Origin: Falsihalocynthiibacter sp042445055
GTDB lineage: Bacteria; Pseudomonadota; Alphaproteobacteria; Rhodobacterales; Rhodobacteraceae
Direction: 5' to 3'
Assembly (NCBI RefSeq): GCF_042445055.1
Contig: NZ_CP170339.1
Location: forward strand, 1,240,001-1,304,000
DNA length: 64,000 nucleotides
Shown: positions 51,544-61,073 of the stretch, one piece after another
Layout: every line of letters begins with the position of its first letter
How positions within the stretch are numbered: the stretch's first letter is position 1
The notes under the pieces: model-generated
Seen by the model: only the letters and a program-made list of their open reading frames with translations
The model's database searches: none
Told to the model about the DNA's origin: nothing
Position numbers and translations under genes: made by a program

Positions 51544-53060
51544 TTCGCGTCCCCCCCGAGTACGGCGCTGATGTATCCAGATGGATCAAAAAGTTGTTGC
51601 GCAGTGGCGTTCGCATATTCCATTGCGGATTCCGCGAATATTGTAAGCGCGATCAGTCCGAACAACAGCCCAAATACCGCAACGAACGGCAAGCGTGGAT
51701 ATGTTTGCGCAGCTTGCTCTGGTTCCACAGCCTCAGGTTCCGTAACCGTTGTTTTCCAGAAGATCATGCTACCTGCACGCGCGAACCCGATAATTGCAAT
51801 AAGCGAGAACACAAGGATCACGCCCCAGATGAACGCTTGGTTATCCACGCCAATTGAGGCCTGAAGGATCATCAATTTTCCAAGGAACCCAGAAAGTGGC
51901 GGCATCCCTGCCATGGCTATAGCCGCGCCAAAGAACAGCGCGGAGATAAGGCCGTTTTGCACCATCGGCGGGGCAGGTTGGATTGCCGGTCCGCGACGTT
52001 CAATCACAAGATCCGCGACGAGGAACAAGAGTGCGGTCGCAAGGGTCGAGTGCACGATATAGAAAATCGCTGCACCTGCCGCTTGCTCGGTAAAGAGCGA
52101 GATCGCCACAAGCAACGTCCCCATCGAACCAATCGCCGCATAGGCCGACAGTCGCGCGATATCGCGTGCACCAAGAACGCCGATCATACCAACCGCCAGC
52201 GTCAATAGAGCCGCAGGAAGCAACCAGTCCGCTACAAGGCCCGCGCTGATTTCAAGGTCAGGTGCAAAGACAAGCGTATACATACGCAGGATTGAGTAGG
52301 CACCCACCTTGGTCATGATAGCAAAGAGCGCGGCCACAGGTGCGGGGGCGTTCGCATAGCTGCCGGGAAGCCAGAAGTGCAGCGGAAGTACTGCCGCCTT
52401 GATGGAGAACACCAGTAGCAACAGGACTGCGCCAACGCGGATTAGCGCCGTTTCTTGTGCAGGGAGTTCCGCAACGCGTACAGCGAGGTCTGCCATATTT
52501 AGCGTGCCCGTCACCGCATAGAGCGTACCGAGCGCGAACAGGAACAATGTTGAGCCAAGCAGGTTATAAACAACATACTGAACACCCGCGCGCAGGCGGA
52601 CCGCGCCGCCGCCGTGGATCATCAGGCCATAGGACGCGATCAGGAGCACTTCGAAGAATACGAAGAGGTTAAACGCATCACCCGTTAGGAACGCACCCGC
52701 AACCCCCATGAGTTGAAACTGAAATAGCGGGTGAAAATGGCGTCCGCGTTCGTCCCAGCCAGAGCCGATAACATAGAGCAGCACCGCCAGTGCGAGGACC
52801 GAGGTAAGCAGCACCATGAGGGCCGAAAGACGGTCCAGAACGAGCACAATGCCAAATGGTGCGGGCCAGTCACCGAGTTCATAGACCTGAACCTCGCCAC
52901 TAGATGCTTGACCAGTCAGGACAAGCGCAATCGCAACGAGGGCAACCGTACCCGCAACAGAGAAGATCCGCTGAAGGTCGGGGTGGTGGCGGATAACCAT
53001 GAGGAAGAATGGCGCAAGGATCGCAGGCAGGACGATGGGCGCAATAATAAGGTTGCTCAC
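51540..53060 (-). CDS. mnhD: Mrp-type cation/proton antiporter subunit D
   Basis: 506 aa NuoN/NuoM-like membrane subunit with about 14 helices. It contains the conserved lysine-bearing segments VFSIKAAVLPLHFWLPGSYANAP (split near residue 220) and LFAIMTKVGAYSILRMY. It provides one proton channel of the complex. It starts with GTG 53060, overlapping the mnhC stop by 4 bases. Confidence 0.93.
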   Translation of the reverse strand: MSNLIIAPIVLPAILAPFFLMVIRHHPDLQRIFSVAGTVALVAIALVLTGQASSGEVQVYELGDWPAPFGIVLVLDRLSALMVLLTSVLALAVLLYVIGSGWDERGRHFHPLFQFQLMGVAGAFLTGDAFNLFVFFEVLLIASYGLMIHGGGAVRLRAGVQYVVYNLLGSTLFLFALGTLYAVTGTLNMADLAVRVAELPAQETALIRVGAVLLLLVFSIKAAVLPLHFWLPGSYANAPAPVAALFAIMTKVGAYSILRMYTLVFAPDLEISAGLVADWLLPAALLTLAVGMIGVLGARDIARLSAYAAIGSMGTLLVAISLFTEQAAGAAIFYIVHSTLATALLFLVADLVIERRGPAIQPAPPMVQNGLISALFFGAAIAMAGMPPLSGFLGKLMILQASIGVDNQAFIWGVILVFSLIAIIGFARAGSMIFWKTTVTEPEAVEPEQAAQTYPRLPFVAVFGLLFGLIALTIFAESAMEYANATAQQLFDPSGYISAVLGGDAK

Positions 53061-53407
53061 GCTTGATTTCCCTCCTCTGGGGAGTCGTTAATGTCGATTT
53101 TGTCAGTATCCGAGGACAGATACGCTCCGAGGGCGATCATCACCACCAGCGCCGTCATCCCGAAAGAGATCACAATCGCGGTCAGTACCAGCGCCTGCGG
53201 TAGCGGATCGGTGTAGGATGCATCGCTGTATTTATCGAGGATCGGCGGCATGTTCTGAACGAGGCGCCCTGTCGAAAACAGAAAGATGTTCACAGCATAA
53301 GACAGCAACGACAGCCCGAGGATCACGGGGAATGTCCGTTGGCGTAGCACAAGAAAAACGCCACATGCAGTCAGAAAAGCAACTGCGCTTGCAACAAGAA
53401 GTTCCAT
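53057..53407 (-). CDS. mnhC: Mrp-type cation/proton antiporter subunit C
   Basis: 116 aa NuoK-like protein with three membrane helices. GLSLLSYAVNIFLFSTGRL and DPLPQALVLTAIVISFGMTA are family hallmarks. It lies 2 bases after the fused A/B gene and overlaps mnhD. Confidence 0.93.
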   Translation of the reverse strand: MELLVASAVAFLTACGVFLVLRQRTFPVILGLSLLSYAVNIFLFSTGRLVQNMPPILDKYSDASYTDPLPQALVLTAIVISFGMTALVVMIALGAYLSSDTDKIDINDSPEEGNQA

Positions 53408-53409
53408 GC

Positions 53410-56268
53410 TTATGCCTCCTCTTGGTAACGCGGGTCGTCCCGCAGGGGGTTAATGTCCATTGGGTGCTCTTGCTCGATGTCAGGCTGCCATGCGAAGCGT
53501 GCGAAGCTTTCGAGGGCAAGCATGATTGCGCCGAACACTGCAAGGAATACGCCCAGATCAAAGAACATGGCGGTTGCCCATTCAAATTCTTCAAGGCCCG
53601 GCAGGTCGATATAACCATAGGCGCTTGTCAGGAACGGCAAGCCATTGAGCCACGCGCCCATGCCGGTAACCGCCGCGATAAGTACACCGCAGCCAATCAC
53701 GCCGTGGTACGGGAATGTCTGACGCGCCGCGGCCCACGAGAAACCCGAGGCCATGTATTGCATGACGTAAGCAATCGCCACGACGAGGCCAGCGATAAAT
53801 CCACCACCCGGAAGGTTGTGCCCGCGGAAGAAGATGTAAGCGCCGACCATCAGAGCAATTGGCATTACCACACGGGTTGCGACGACCATCATAAGTGGGT
53901 GCGTGTCGCCAGAGCGCGGTACACTTGGTTCGCGATTAAGCAGCTTGGCCCGCACGTTCGTCGCAAGTACCGCCTCTGTCAGCGCGTAGATCACAACTGC
54001 GGCAATGCCCAAAACGATGATCTCGCCAAAGGTATCAAATCCACGGAAGTCAACGAGAATGACGTTTACAACGTTGGTACCGCCACCCCCTTTGTAGGAG
54101 TTGGCAAGGTGGAATTCCGAGATCGAAGGTTGTGCGAAATCGCTGCGCAGGATTGCATAGATCAAGCCACCAACGGCCAAGCCCGCAACCGAAGCAATGG
54201 TGATGTCGCGCGTTCTGCGGCCGCCTGAACTTTCGACGGGGGTCTCCTTGGGCATGAAGTTCAATGCAAGGAGCAGAAGGATGATCGTCACCACCTCAAC
54301 CGAAATCTGTGTGAGTGCAAGGTCGGGTGCCGAGAAATAGTTGAACAACAGAGAGACCATAAGGCCCGATACGCCGATAATCACCAAAGCAAGAAGACGG
54401 TTGCGGTGGAATACGACGACGCAGAATGCTGAAACAATCATACAGACCCAGCCCACGATGGCGATCGGCTGAATTTCAGCCAGCGGGCGAGAGTGCTCTG
54501 CGGGGATACCTGTGAAGTAAGCATAGAGCGAGAGAGCAAGCGTGAACACAAGGAACACGGCGCCGTAACGCCCCAGAGAACCATTGTGCAGGCCCGCGGT
54601 GAAACGGTCGCTCGCGCGTGTAAGTGCGCCAATAATATGGTCGAAGATCGCTTTGGCCTCTGGGCGGCGCGCCGCAAGCCAGAACCGTTCAAGCGCACCG
54701 TGGCGCCACAAGAGAAACGCACCGCCAAACACCGCAATTGCCGACATGAACAACGCGGGTGTGACGCCGTGCCAAAGCTTGAGAGAATAGTAAGGCAGTT
54801 TTTCGTCGCCGATGACGGCCTGTGATGCGACCGCAACCAGAGGACCGACAATCACCTTTGAGAAAAGGCCAATCGCGACAACTAGCGTCACAAGCACAGC
54901 GGGCGAAATCAGCATTCCCACGCCTGGATCATGCGGCTTGGCAGGATAGTCGTTACGCACAGGGCCAAAGAACACATGCGCAATCAGGCGGAAAGAATAC
55001 GCCGCGGAGAACAGCGAACCTAAGACAACAAGCGTAGGAAGCAGATAGTGCGAGCCAGCCCAAACGGTATGTGCTGCTTCTTCGAGCATCATTTCCTTGG
55101 ACAAGAACCCGTTGAGCGGTGGAATACCGGCCATTGAGAGGCTTGCCAGTGTCACAAGGACGAAGGTAATCGGCATCAACGTGCGCAGGCCGCCAAGACG
55201 TTTGATATCGCGGGTATGTGCTTCGTGATCGATGATCCCTGCGGACATAAAGAGGGCCGCTTTGAACGTTGCGTGGTTGATAATATGAAAGACCGCGATA
55301 ACCGCTGCGATTTTGGTGCCAAAGCCCAAGAGCATCGTTATCAGGCCAAGATGGCTCACCGTAGAGAAAGCCAAAAGCGCCTTCAGGTCATCTTTGAATA
55401 GAGCGATAACCGCGCCAACAACCATCGTAATGAGGCCAGTTGTGGCCACGATGTAGAACCACTCGGGCGTTCCCGCCAAAACAGGCCAAAGTCGCGCCAT
55501 CAGGAACAGGCCAGCCTTTACCATCGTTGCAGAGTGCAGATAAGCCGAAACGGGAGTTGGTGCCGCCATGGCGTGCGGTAGCCAGAAGTGGAACGGAAAC
55601 TGTGCCGATTTGGTAAACGCACCGATCAGTATCAGGAGCAATGCGACAAGGTAGTAGGGCGACGATTGAATGGCGTCTTTTTGAGTAAGAATGACGCTTA
55701 GGTCATAGCTCCCTGCGATATTCCCAAGGATCAACAGACCAGCAATCATTGCCAGTCCACCCATTCCCGTAACGGTAAGCGCCATTCTTGCGCCTTGACG
55801 CCCTTCGGGTAGGTGCTTCCAGTAGCCGATCAAAAGGAATGAAGAAAGTGACGTAAGTTCCCAGAAAATAAGCAGAAGTAGGATGTTGTCCGAGAGCACA
55901 ATGCCAACCATCGCGCCTTGAAACAGTAGCAAATAGGCATAGAACTGCCCCATCGGATCCTGCCGCGATAGATAGAAGCGCGCGTAGAGAATGATGAGGA
56001 GGCCAATCCCAAGGATCAGACCCGCAAAAAGTAGCCCGAGCCCATCAAGGAAGAAATTCGCGTTCAGCCCCAGTACGGGCACCCAGTCCATCTTGGCCGT
56101 CACAGTTTCGCCGCGCATAACTGCGGGCGCATGGAGCAGTACCCCAATAAGCGCCAATAAGGTCGTTCCGCCAGCCGCCCAAGCCGCAGCGTTGCGACCT
56201 GCACGAATAAGTAACGGCGGAAGAACGGCGCCCAAGAATGGCAAAAGAGCGATAAAGATTAATGACAC
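53410..56268 (-). CDS. mnhA: Mrp-type cation/proton antiporter fused subunits A and B
   Basis: 952 aa. Residues 1-640 or so are a NuoL-like MrpA core with LPHAMAAPTPVSAYLHSATMVKAG (split near residue 235) and HIINHATFKAALFMSAGIIDHEAHTRDI. An MrpA C-terminal membrane domain (about 640-790) follows, and then a complete MrpB domain with THPLMMVVATRVVMPIALMVG and FRGHNLPGGGFIAGL (near 825-860). The A-B fusion is the form seen in group 2 Mrp operons, such as rhizobial pha. It starts at GTG 56268 behind GGAGAT. The complex exchanges Na+ or K+ for protons and supports pH and salt tolerance. Confidence 0.93.
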   Translation of the reverse strand: MSLIFIALLPFLGAVLPPLLIRAGRNAAAWAAGGTTLLALIGVLLHAPAVMRGETVTAKMDWVPVLGLNANFFLDGLGLLFAGLILGIGLLIILYARFYLSRQDPMGQFYAYLLLFQGAMVGIVLSDNILLLLIFWELTSLSSFLLIGYWKHLPEGRQGARMALTVTGMGGLAMIAGLLILGNIAGSYDLSVILTQKDAIQSSPYYLVALLLILIGAFTKSAQFPFHFWLPHAMAAPTPVSAYLHSATMVKAGLFLMARLWPVLAGTPEWFYIVATTGLITMVVGAVIALFKDDLKALLAFSTVSHLGLITMLLGFGTKIAAVIAVFHIINHATFKAALFMSAGIIDHEAHTRDIKRLGGLRTLMPITFVLVTLASLSMAGIPPLNGFLSKEMMLEEAAHTVWAGSHYLLPTLVVLGSLFSAAYSFRLIAHVFFGPVRNDYPAKPHDPGVGMLISPAVLVTLVVAIGLFSKVIVGPLVAVASQAVIGDEKLPYYSLKLWHGVTPALFMSAIAVFGGAFLLWRHGALERFWLAARRPEAKAIFDHIIGALTRASDRFTAGLHNGSLGRYGAVFLVFTLALSLYAYFTGIPAEHSRPLAEIQPIAIVGWVCMIVSAFCVVVFHRNRLLALVIIGVSGLMVSLLFNYFSAPDLALTQISVEVVTIILLLLALNFMPKETPVESSGGRRTRDITIASVAGLAVGGLIYAILRSDFAQPSISEFHLANSYKGGGGTNVVNVILVDFRGFDTFGEIIVLGIAAVVIYALTEAVLATNVRAKLLNREPSVPRSGDTHPLMMVVATRVVMPIALMVGAYIFFRGHNLPGGGFIAGLVVAIAYVMQYMASGFSWAAARQTFPYHGVIGCGVLIAAVTGMGAWLNGLPFLTSAYGYIDLPGLEEFEWATAMFFDLGVFLAVFGAIMLALESFARFAWQPDIEQEHPMDINPLRDDPRYQEEA

Positions 56269-56814
56269 TGCGGCATCTCCGTCGGTAATATCTGCGCAAG
56301 GCTTGGTCCTTGGTGTACGTTTATGCCGCTAACGGCAAGTGCCAAGTGTAAACATTGCTCTGGGTCTTGGTGGGGGGTTTTAGCGGGGGAAGGCGAGGGG
56401 TGTCAAAGCGACAATTACACCACAAGCGCATTTGCGTGCGATTTTTGTGGGGTGTGATGCGCTCGCCTGAAAGCGGGCTTGTTTCGAGAGAGACTCACTT
56501 GCCGATTTGCGGACTGAAAAGCTCCTGCATAGGGCAAGAACCGCCTCGAAATCCCTTATTTTTAAGGATAAGTTGAGCGCCAAAAGGTAACTATAATGTG
56601 ATCGGTACGCTAGATGTCGCTAAAATCATATGATGCGTTCCGCTATATTTGGTAATGAGTAATAATGTTGCGCAATGCGCGTCAAAAATTTGATAAAAGT
56701 TCAAAATTGTGTTATCATCAATAACGGTTAGTTGCGACGCTATTAGGCGATCGTGTGGTTTTAATCTCTTGAGAATAAAGGATTATTTGTAGAGAGTAGT
56801 AAAGGTTTGGTCAG
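56269..56814. other. 546-base intergenic region between antiporter and secreted-protein genes
   Basis: No gene, tRNA or known RNA is recognised. The left part carries GC-rich sequence upstream of the antiporter operon. The right part (56560-56814) is AT-rich with short dyads, for example CCTTA/TAAGG around TTTT-rich sequence near 56553-56566, and probably contains the promoter of the secreted Gly-rich protein gene. No convincing -35/-10 pair could be chosen. Confidence 0.4.
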
Positions 56815-57612
56815 ATGACGCGTTCTCGGTTCGGTATTACTTCATTTGTTTCACTTGGTTTTGTTTTGGCGCTCGCACCGCCCTCATTGGCTCAGAACCG
56901 ATGTACAGGAATGACAGCAAGCTTCACGACTTCGGTTGAGCGTTATTGTCAGTGCGAGCGCGTCACGCGCGGGTTTCTAGAGACGGTTAGTCAGAAACGG
57001 GTGTTCCCTGAAATTCTAGCAGAAACTCAACGGCAATGCCCGAGTTTGGCTGCGTTGCTCTCGGATATGCCGACAGCGACGATTGCCTCAGGTGGTGGAG
57101 GCCGCTTGGATAGCGGTGAAAACACCAGTCGGCTCGGCTTCCTAACTCCCGATACACCCTCAGCTGATGAAGAAGCAGAACCCACAGTCACCCGAACCGC
57201 ACGGAGAAGTCCAAGCGGTGGAGGTTCAAGTGGCGGCTCCGGCGGCGGTTCTGGCGGCGGTAGTAGTTCCGGCGGTGGCGGCTCATCAGGTGGTGGCTCA
57301 GGCGGCAATACCGGCGGTGGCTCTGGTGGTGGTTCCGGCGGTGGTAGTGGTGGCGGCTCCGGTGGCGGAGGTGACGGCCCAATAGGCGATAGTCCCGGCG
57401 GTGGCGGCGATAACGGCGGCGGCGGCGGTGATAACGGCGGTGGCGGACTTATGAGCCACGGCGCTGGAGGTAATCACGGCGGTGTGTTTGGAGATACCGG
57501 TGGCCATACCCACGGTGGTATTTACGGCCACGGTCCGACGCCCATGAGCCATGTTCCAGGATTTGAGAACACGACCATGGAGGAACTGCGAGGTATGGTC
57601 CGCAACAACTAG
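56815..57612 (+). CDS. Secreted Cys-, Gly- and His-rich protein of unknown function
   Basis: 265 aa. The signal peptide ends ...PPSLAQ (about residue 27). A short domain (28-85) has four cysteines: NRCTG, ERYCQCER and RQCPS. After an acidic linker, a low-complexity region of GGGSGGGSSGG type (about 140-200) is followed by a Gly/His region (GHTHGGIYGHGP and similar, about 210-250) and a polar tail. The Gly/Ser repeats suggest a flexible extended linker, and the histidines could bind metal. The reading frame is consistent and the Gly repeats vary in codon use, so it is a real gene rather than an artefact. Its stop shares bases with the convergent peptidase gene. Function unknown. Confidence 0.7.
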   Translation: MTRSRFGITSFVSLGFVLALAPPSLAQNRCTGMTASFTTSVERYCQCERVTRGFLETVSQKRVFPEILAETQRQCPSLAALLSDMPTATIASGGGGRLDSGENTSRLGFLTPDTPSADEEAEPTVTRTARRSPSGGGSSGGSGGGSGGGSSSGGGGSSGGGSGGNTGGGSGGGSGGGSGGGSGGGGDGPIGDSPGGGGDNGGGGGDNGGGGLMSHGAGGNHGGVFGDTGGHTHGGIYGHGPTPMSHVPGFENTTMEELRGMVRNN

Positions 57613-58178
57613 CTTGCGGTAAAGCCAGTCACCCAGCGGCTCGGTCGTTTGGGGTCTTGCATCCGAAGGAAAATATACCCTGTATCCTGCCAAGGGCGTA
57701 TCTGGTTTGTCGCGTTGTCGAGGACATAGTCTCCCGTTTCGGAGCGATAAACCAACACGGCATGCCCGTTACGTTGGCGATCAAGAACGGTCGCCAACAG
57801 TAGGCGCTTCGGATCAACTCCGCGTTTGACCAGTTCGCGTTTCTTGATAAGCGCGAAATCTTCGCAATCCCCACCAAGCGCGGTTGGAACAGCCCAATAC
57901 TCAGTCTGTTTATATTGGCTGCGGTCTGAAACCTCTGGAACCGATCTATTGATATACAGGTTTATCTTCTGAACGATCGCGGCTTCGGATTGCGACCCGT
58001 TCGCGCGCTGTTGATTTGTGGTGCAGGCCCATTGATAGGTCTGGCATAGTGCGCTGGCACCTGATGGCGGCGCGATGTTGCGCGTGTGGACAAGGTGGGC
58101 CTGAGGCGCGGTCGCCGCAACGGAGCCAGCAGTCATTAGCAGCGCAAAAGCGGCTGTCGGAAGCAGTCGTTTGATCAT
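57609..58178 (-). CDS. Transglutaminase-like cysteine peptidase (BTLCP family)
   Basis: 189 aa with a signal peptide (cleavage after ...VAATA). The catalytic triad is readable: Cys in ALGGDCEDFALIKKRELVK (near residue 104), His in RNGHAVLVYR (near 138) and Asp in YVLDNATNQ (near 152). The spacing and the GGDCEDFA string are those of bacterial transglutaminase-like cysteine proteinases (DUF920/C93), a group that includes the periplasmic adhesin protease LapG. Two further cysteines (LCQTYQWAC) may form a disulfide. The gene overlaps the stop of the Gly-rich secreted-protein gene by 4 bases, so a functional link is possible but unproven. Confidence 0.82.
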   Translation of the reverse strand: MIKRLLPTAAFALLMTAGSVAATAPQAHLVHTRNIAPPSGASALCQTYQWACTTNQQRANGSQSEAAIVQKINLYINRSVPEVSDRSQYKQTEYWAVPTALGGDCEDFALIKKRELVKRGVDPKRLLLATVLDRQRNGHAVLVYRSETGDYVLDNATNQIRPWQDTGYIFLRMQDPKRPSRWVTGFTAS

Positions 58179-58344
58179 GTTTACCTACGGAGTTGCCTGT
58201 ATTACCTGTTTATTGATGGGGTAAATACGAAGAACAAGGTAGGGGAGGCTACGATCCCGAAAGCGGCGAATATGTGCCTCTTGTAAGGGAATATGCGCGT
58301 ATCATCGCCCATTTGGCGAGATGTCTGCACGCGGATCGCTAACA

Positions 58345-59180
58345 AAGGCGGGTTTGGCGCGACCAGATCGGCCGCGCCAATGTTGTATTAGTTCAGGTCG
58401 GAAGCGCGTGCTTCGGATCCTTCTGGAAAAGTCGCTATTTGCTGATCCTGCCGCTGTTGGCTGTATGCTCAAATTCCGCGATAGCGATTCCACGCTAGTC
58501 GGGGTTGCGAAGGACTGTCGCTTTATGCGGCCTATCGGCGCATTGTGTGAAACAATGCAGGAGGCGGCGAGTGGCCTGCGTACGCTCACCATTTACGCGC
58601 ATCCTTTTCCCATCCTTGAGAACGTGAACGACTGGAATCGGTTCAATGCCAAATCTGGTGGGACTTTCGTCGAAAAATGCTGTCACTTCTTTGATCTCAT
58701 ACGCCTAGCTGACTCGAGCAGAGCCGCTACGGATAATGGCTATGTTCTCGTGAACTTTGATAATGGCGTTCACGCCATTCTAGAACTATGCATGTTTGCC
58801 GAAGGATCGCGTGATCAAGAAGAGGTCAGGGCAGTAGGCCCGAATGACAAGCTCAAGGCGCTTCTACCTCGTCTGTGTTTTTTTGGCCCGCTGACTAAGT
58901 GGATGCACCTATTCCACAGTTGATCGTCAGCCCTCGAAGTCCTAAAGGACCAGAGGTGCGCGAAATCCCCGTTGATCCGCGTTTGTTGGAGGCGGGCGAT
59001 CATAATGGCTCAACCTTTTACCAACACGAGGGATTCCTTGCGTTGGTGCGTGGTGAAATTCCGAAACCTGACGTAAGTCTTGATGATGGATGGAAAGCCG
59101 TAGCAATGGGAATGGCGGCCCAAACAAGTGCCGCTGAAGGGCGCGTGATCGATTGGTCCGCGTTTATCGAACAGCAATAA
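58345..59180 (+). pseudogene. Decayed Gfo/Idh/MocA-family oxidoreductase
   Basis: Translated pieces match the middle and C-terminal parts of a Gfo/Idh/MocA (inositol dehydrogenase-like) protein. VLRILLEKSL resembles the EKP motif. HPFPILENVNDWNRFN, GGTFVEKCCHFFDLIRL and LELCMFAEGSRDQEEVRAVG follow in one frame. After about 58870 the homology continues in another frame (DAPIPQLIVSPRSPKGPEV, GDHNGSTFYQHEGFLALVRG, VSLDDGWKAVAMGMAAQTSA). The N-terminal GxGxxG NAD-binding unit is missing. A frameshift near 58860-58884, by a T7 run, and an in-frame TAA at 58896-58898 interrupt the rest. At least three lesions make it non-functional. Confidence 0.82.
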
Positions 59181-59243
59181 CCGCTTATGCGGTTCATGAT
59201 GACAGGACACCAAGATGTGCCCTGCAACACACGGGGAAGCGAA

Positions 59244-60278
59244 GTGGCGCAAACAACAAAAACATCCAACGGCCAGAAACTTAGCGATTTTCGGGACCAA
59301 GCACGTGAAATCGGGCCGGGGCTGCTCTTAGCGGGTATGGTGGCGATGGCGGCGCAATTCTTGTCCGAACACTACGGCATTCCTGTGATGCTCATGGCGA
59401 TCTTGCTGGGTATGCCGCTTCAGTTCCTGTCGGAAGATGGCCGCGCCGCACCTGGAATTACATTTGCTTCACGCACAGTCCTGCGGATTGGCGTTGCATT
59501 GTTGGGCATGAGTGTGAGCGGCGAGATGGTCATGCTGATCGGGCCGACGAACCTTGTGTTGATCTTGCTCAGCGTGGCTGCGACGATCCTTCTTTCCATT
59601 GCAGCGATGCCGTTGATTGGGAAAGATCGGCTTTTCGGTTTTCTGACGGGCGGCTCCGTCGCGATTTGCGGTGCCTCAGCGGCGATGGCGATTAGCTCTA
59701 TTCTGCCTAACCGCCCTGAGAATGAGCGAGACCTTTCGTTTACCGTCATCTCGATTACGCTCATGTCGACGCTCGCGATGATATTGTATCCGGTCATTTC
59801 CGAGATGCTTGGCCTCGATACGATGCAAGCGGGCTTGTTCCTTGGCGGAACCATTCATGACGTGGCACAGGTTGTGGGGGCAGGGTATTCTGTTTCAGAT
59901 GAGGTTGGCGAAATCTCGACCTTGGTTAAGCTGTTCCGCGTGGCACTCTTGGCACCTGTGGTGTTCATCGGTGCACTTGCTTTGCGCCGTTCCGTGCCCG
60001 CAGGGGCAGCGCGTCCGCCACTAATGCCGCTCTTTGTTGTAGGCTTCCTTGTGCTTGCGGCGTTGAACTCGTTCCACCTGATCCCCGAAGCGGTCAAGGA
60101 GCCAACTGGTGCGGTCTCTCGCGCGATGTTGGTTGCTGCTGTTGCCGCTGTTGGAATGAAAACGTCGCTCGCCCAACTCAGGAGTGTCGGCGCGGCATCA
60201 ATGCTGATTATCTTCGCTCAGACGGTTTTCCTCGGAGTGCTGATCCTCGGAGCGATCTATATGGCTGGGCCTACTTAG
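59244..60278 (+). CDS. YeiH-family (UPF0324) membrane transporter, putative sulfate exporter
   Basis: 344 aa with about ten membrane helices. The conserved segments are LMAILLGMPLQFL, VLRIGVALLGMSVS, GGSVAICGASAAMAISSI, FLGGTIHDVAQVVGAGYSVS and MLVAAVAAVGMKTSL. The UPF0324/YeiH family is annotated as putative sulfate or anion exporters; some marine members accompany organosulfonate degradation. GTG 59244 behind GGGGAAG was chosen; in-frame ATGs at 59187 to 59199 are possible. It is convergent with and overlaps the GntR gene by 8 bases. No sulfonate-degrading gene is in the window. Confidence 0.82.
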   Translation: MAQTTKTSNGQKLSDFRDQAREIGPGLLLAGMVAMAAQFLSEHYGIPVMLMAILLGMPLQFLSEDGRAAPGITFASRTVLRIGVALLGMSVSGEMVMLIGPTNLVLILLSVAATILLSIAAMPLIGKDRLFGFLTGGSVAICGASAAMAISSILPNRPENERDLSFTVISITLMSTLAMILYPVISEMLGLDTMQAGLFLGGTIHDVAQVVGAGYSVSDEVGEISTLVKLFRVALLAPVVFIGALALRRSVPAGAARPPLMPLFVVGFLVLAALNSFHLIPEAVKEPTGAVSRAMLVAAVAAVGMKTSLAQLRSVGAASMLIIFAQTVFLGVLILGAIYMAGPT

Positions 60279-60930
60279 AGTTCAGATGGTCTATCAACGT
60301 CGATTTAGCGTCTAGAATATGCCGGCGCGTAAGGTCGCTTGCGCGCTGGGCATTCCCTTTTTCGCAGGCTTCCAGAATGCCGATATGCTCTTCATTCGCG
60401 CGCTCCATCCCATCCGAGAGCGTAAGCTGCGCGCGCAAGTACCTGTCTACGCGGTCCAGAGCCGAGTCAATTATCGTGTTGTGATACTCCAACCCGCTCG
60501 ATTGATAGAGCGTACTGTGGAACTTGCGATTCAAATCGCCCCACGTCATTGGATCAGAAGAGGCGACGAACTCCTCGCAATATCCGCGCGCGGTTTCCAA
60601 CGTCTTTTTCGTCATCTGGGGGACAGCCAGCTCGATGACATGACCCTCTAAAAACGCTCTGAAATCAAATATTTCGCTTACTTCCGAAGGGGCGATCCCC
60701 GCCACGGTCGCGCCTTTGTAGCGTTGTGACGTAACAAGGCCCAATTCCTCAAGGCGCGAGATTGCTTCGCGAACGGGAATACGGCTTGTGTTGAATAGAT
60801 TGGCGATTTCGTCTTGGCGCAAAGAGTCACCGTCCTTTAGCTCGCCTGTAATGATCGCTTTCTTGAGCGCTTCAAATACGATCGCCGAGGCCGAGGACGT
60901 CCTTGATATGTCTACCGAATCTAGTTTCAT
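60271..60930 (-). CDS. GntR-family (FCD) regulator
   Basis: 219 aa. The winged helix contains IVFEALKKAIITGELKDGD and IANLFNTSRIPVREAISRLEELG, followed by an FCD domain with LNRKFHSTLYQSSG and EEHIGILEAC bearing the probable metal-binding residues. The start at 60930 follows TTGGAGATT. It is divergent from the amino-acid importer at 61074, which it probably controls. The stop lies inside the end of the convergent transporter gene (8-base overlap). Confidence 0.85.
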   Translation of the reverse strand: MKLDSVDISRTSSASAIVFEALKKAIITGELKDGDSLRQDEIANLFNTSRIPVREAISRLEELGLVTSQRYKGATVAGIAPSEVSEIFDFRAFLEGHVIELAVPQMTKKTLETARGYCEEFVASSDPMTWGDLNRKFHSTLYQSSGLEYHNTIIDSALDRVDRYLRAQLTLSDGMERANEEHIGILEACEKGNAQRASDLTRRHILDAKSTLIDHLNSK

Positions 60931-61073
60931 CGCAATCTCCAATTTCAACCTTTTATACCTCAAATCTCTGAGGGTTTGAAGGGTGGTGAATATTGCATAT
61001 TGTAAATTGGATACAATATGCAATAGCTTGTCGTTGTGCCGTAATGATTCGACACGAACTTGGAGGTTCAAAA

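Noticed and set aside
56355..56576. Small gene of 73 codons in the antiporter/secreted-protein gap
   Set aside because: No ribosome-binding site, no family resemblance and mixed composition; treated as non-coding.
57200..57450. CRISPR-like or tandem DNA repeat in the Gly-rich region
   Set aside because: The periodicity is that of Gly/Ser codons, with no spacers of constant length; it is protein low complexity.
58321..58923. A 200-residue intact gene at this position
   Set aside because: It matches only the middle of a Gfo/Idh/MocA enzyme and the homology continues in another frame, so it is part of a pseudogene.
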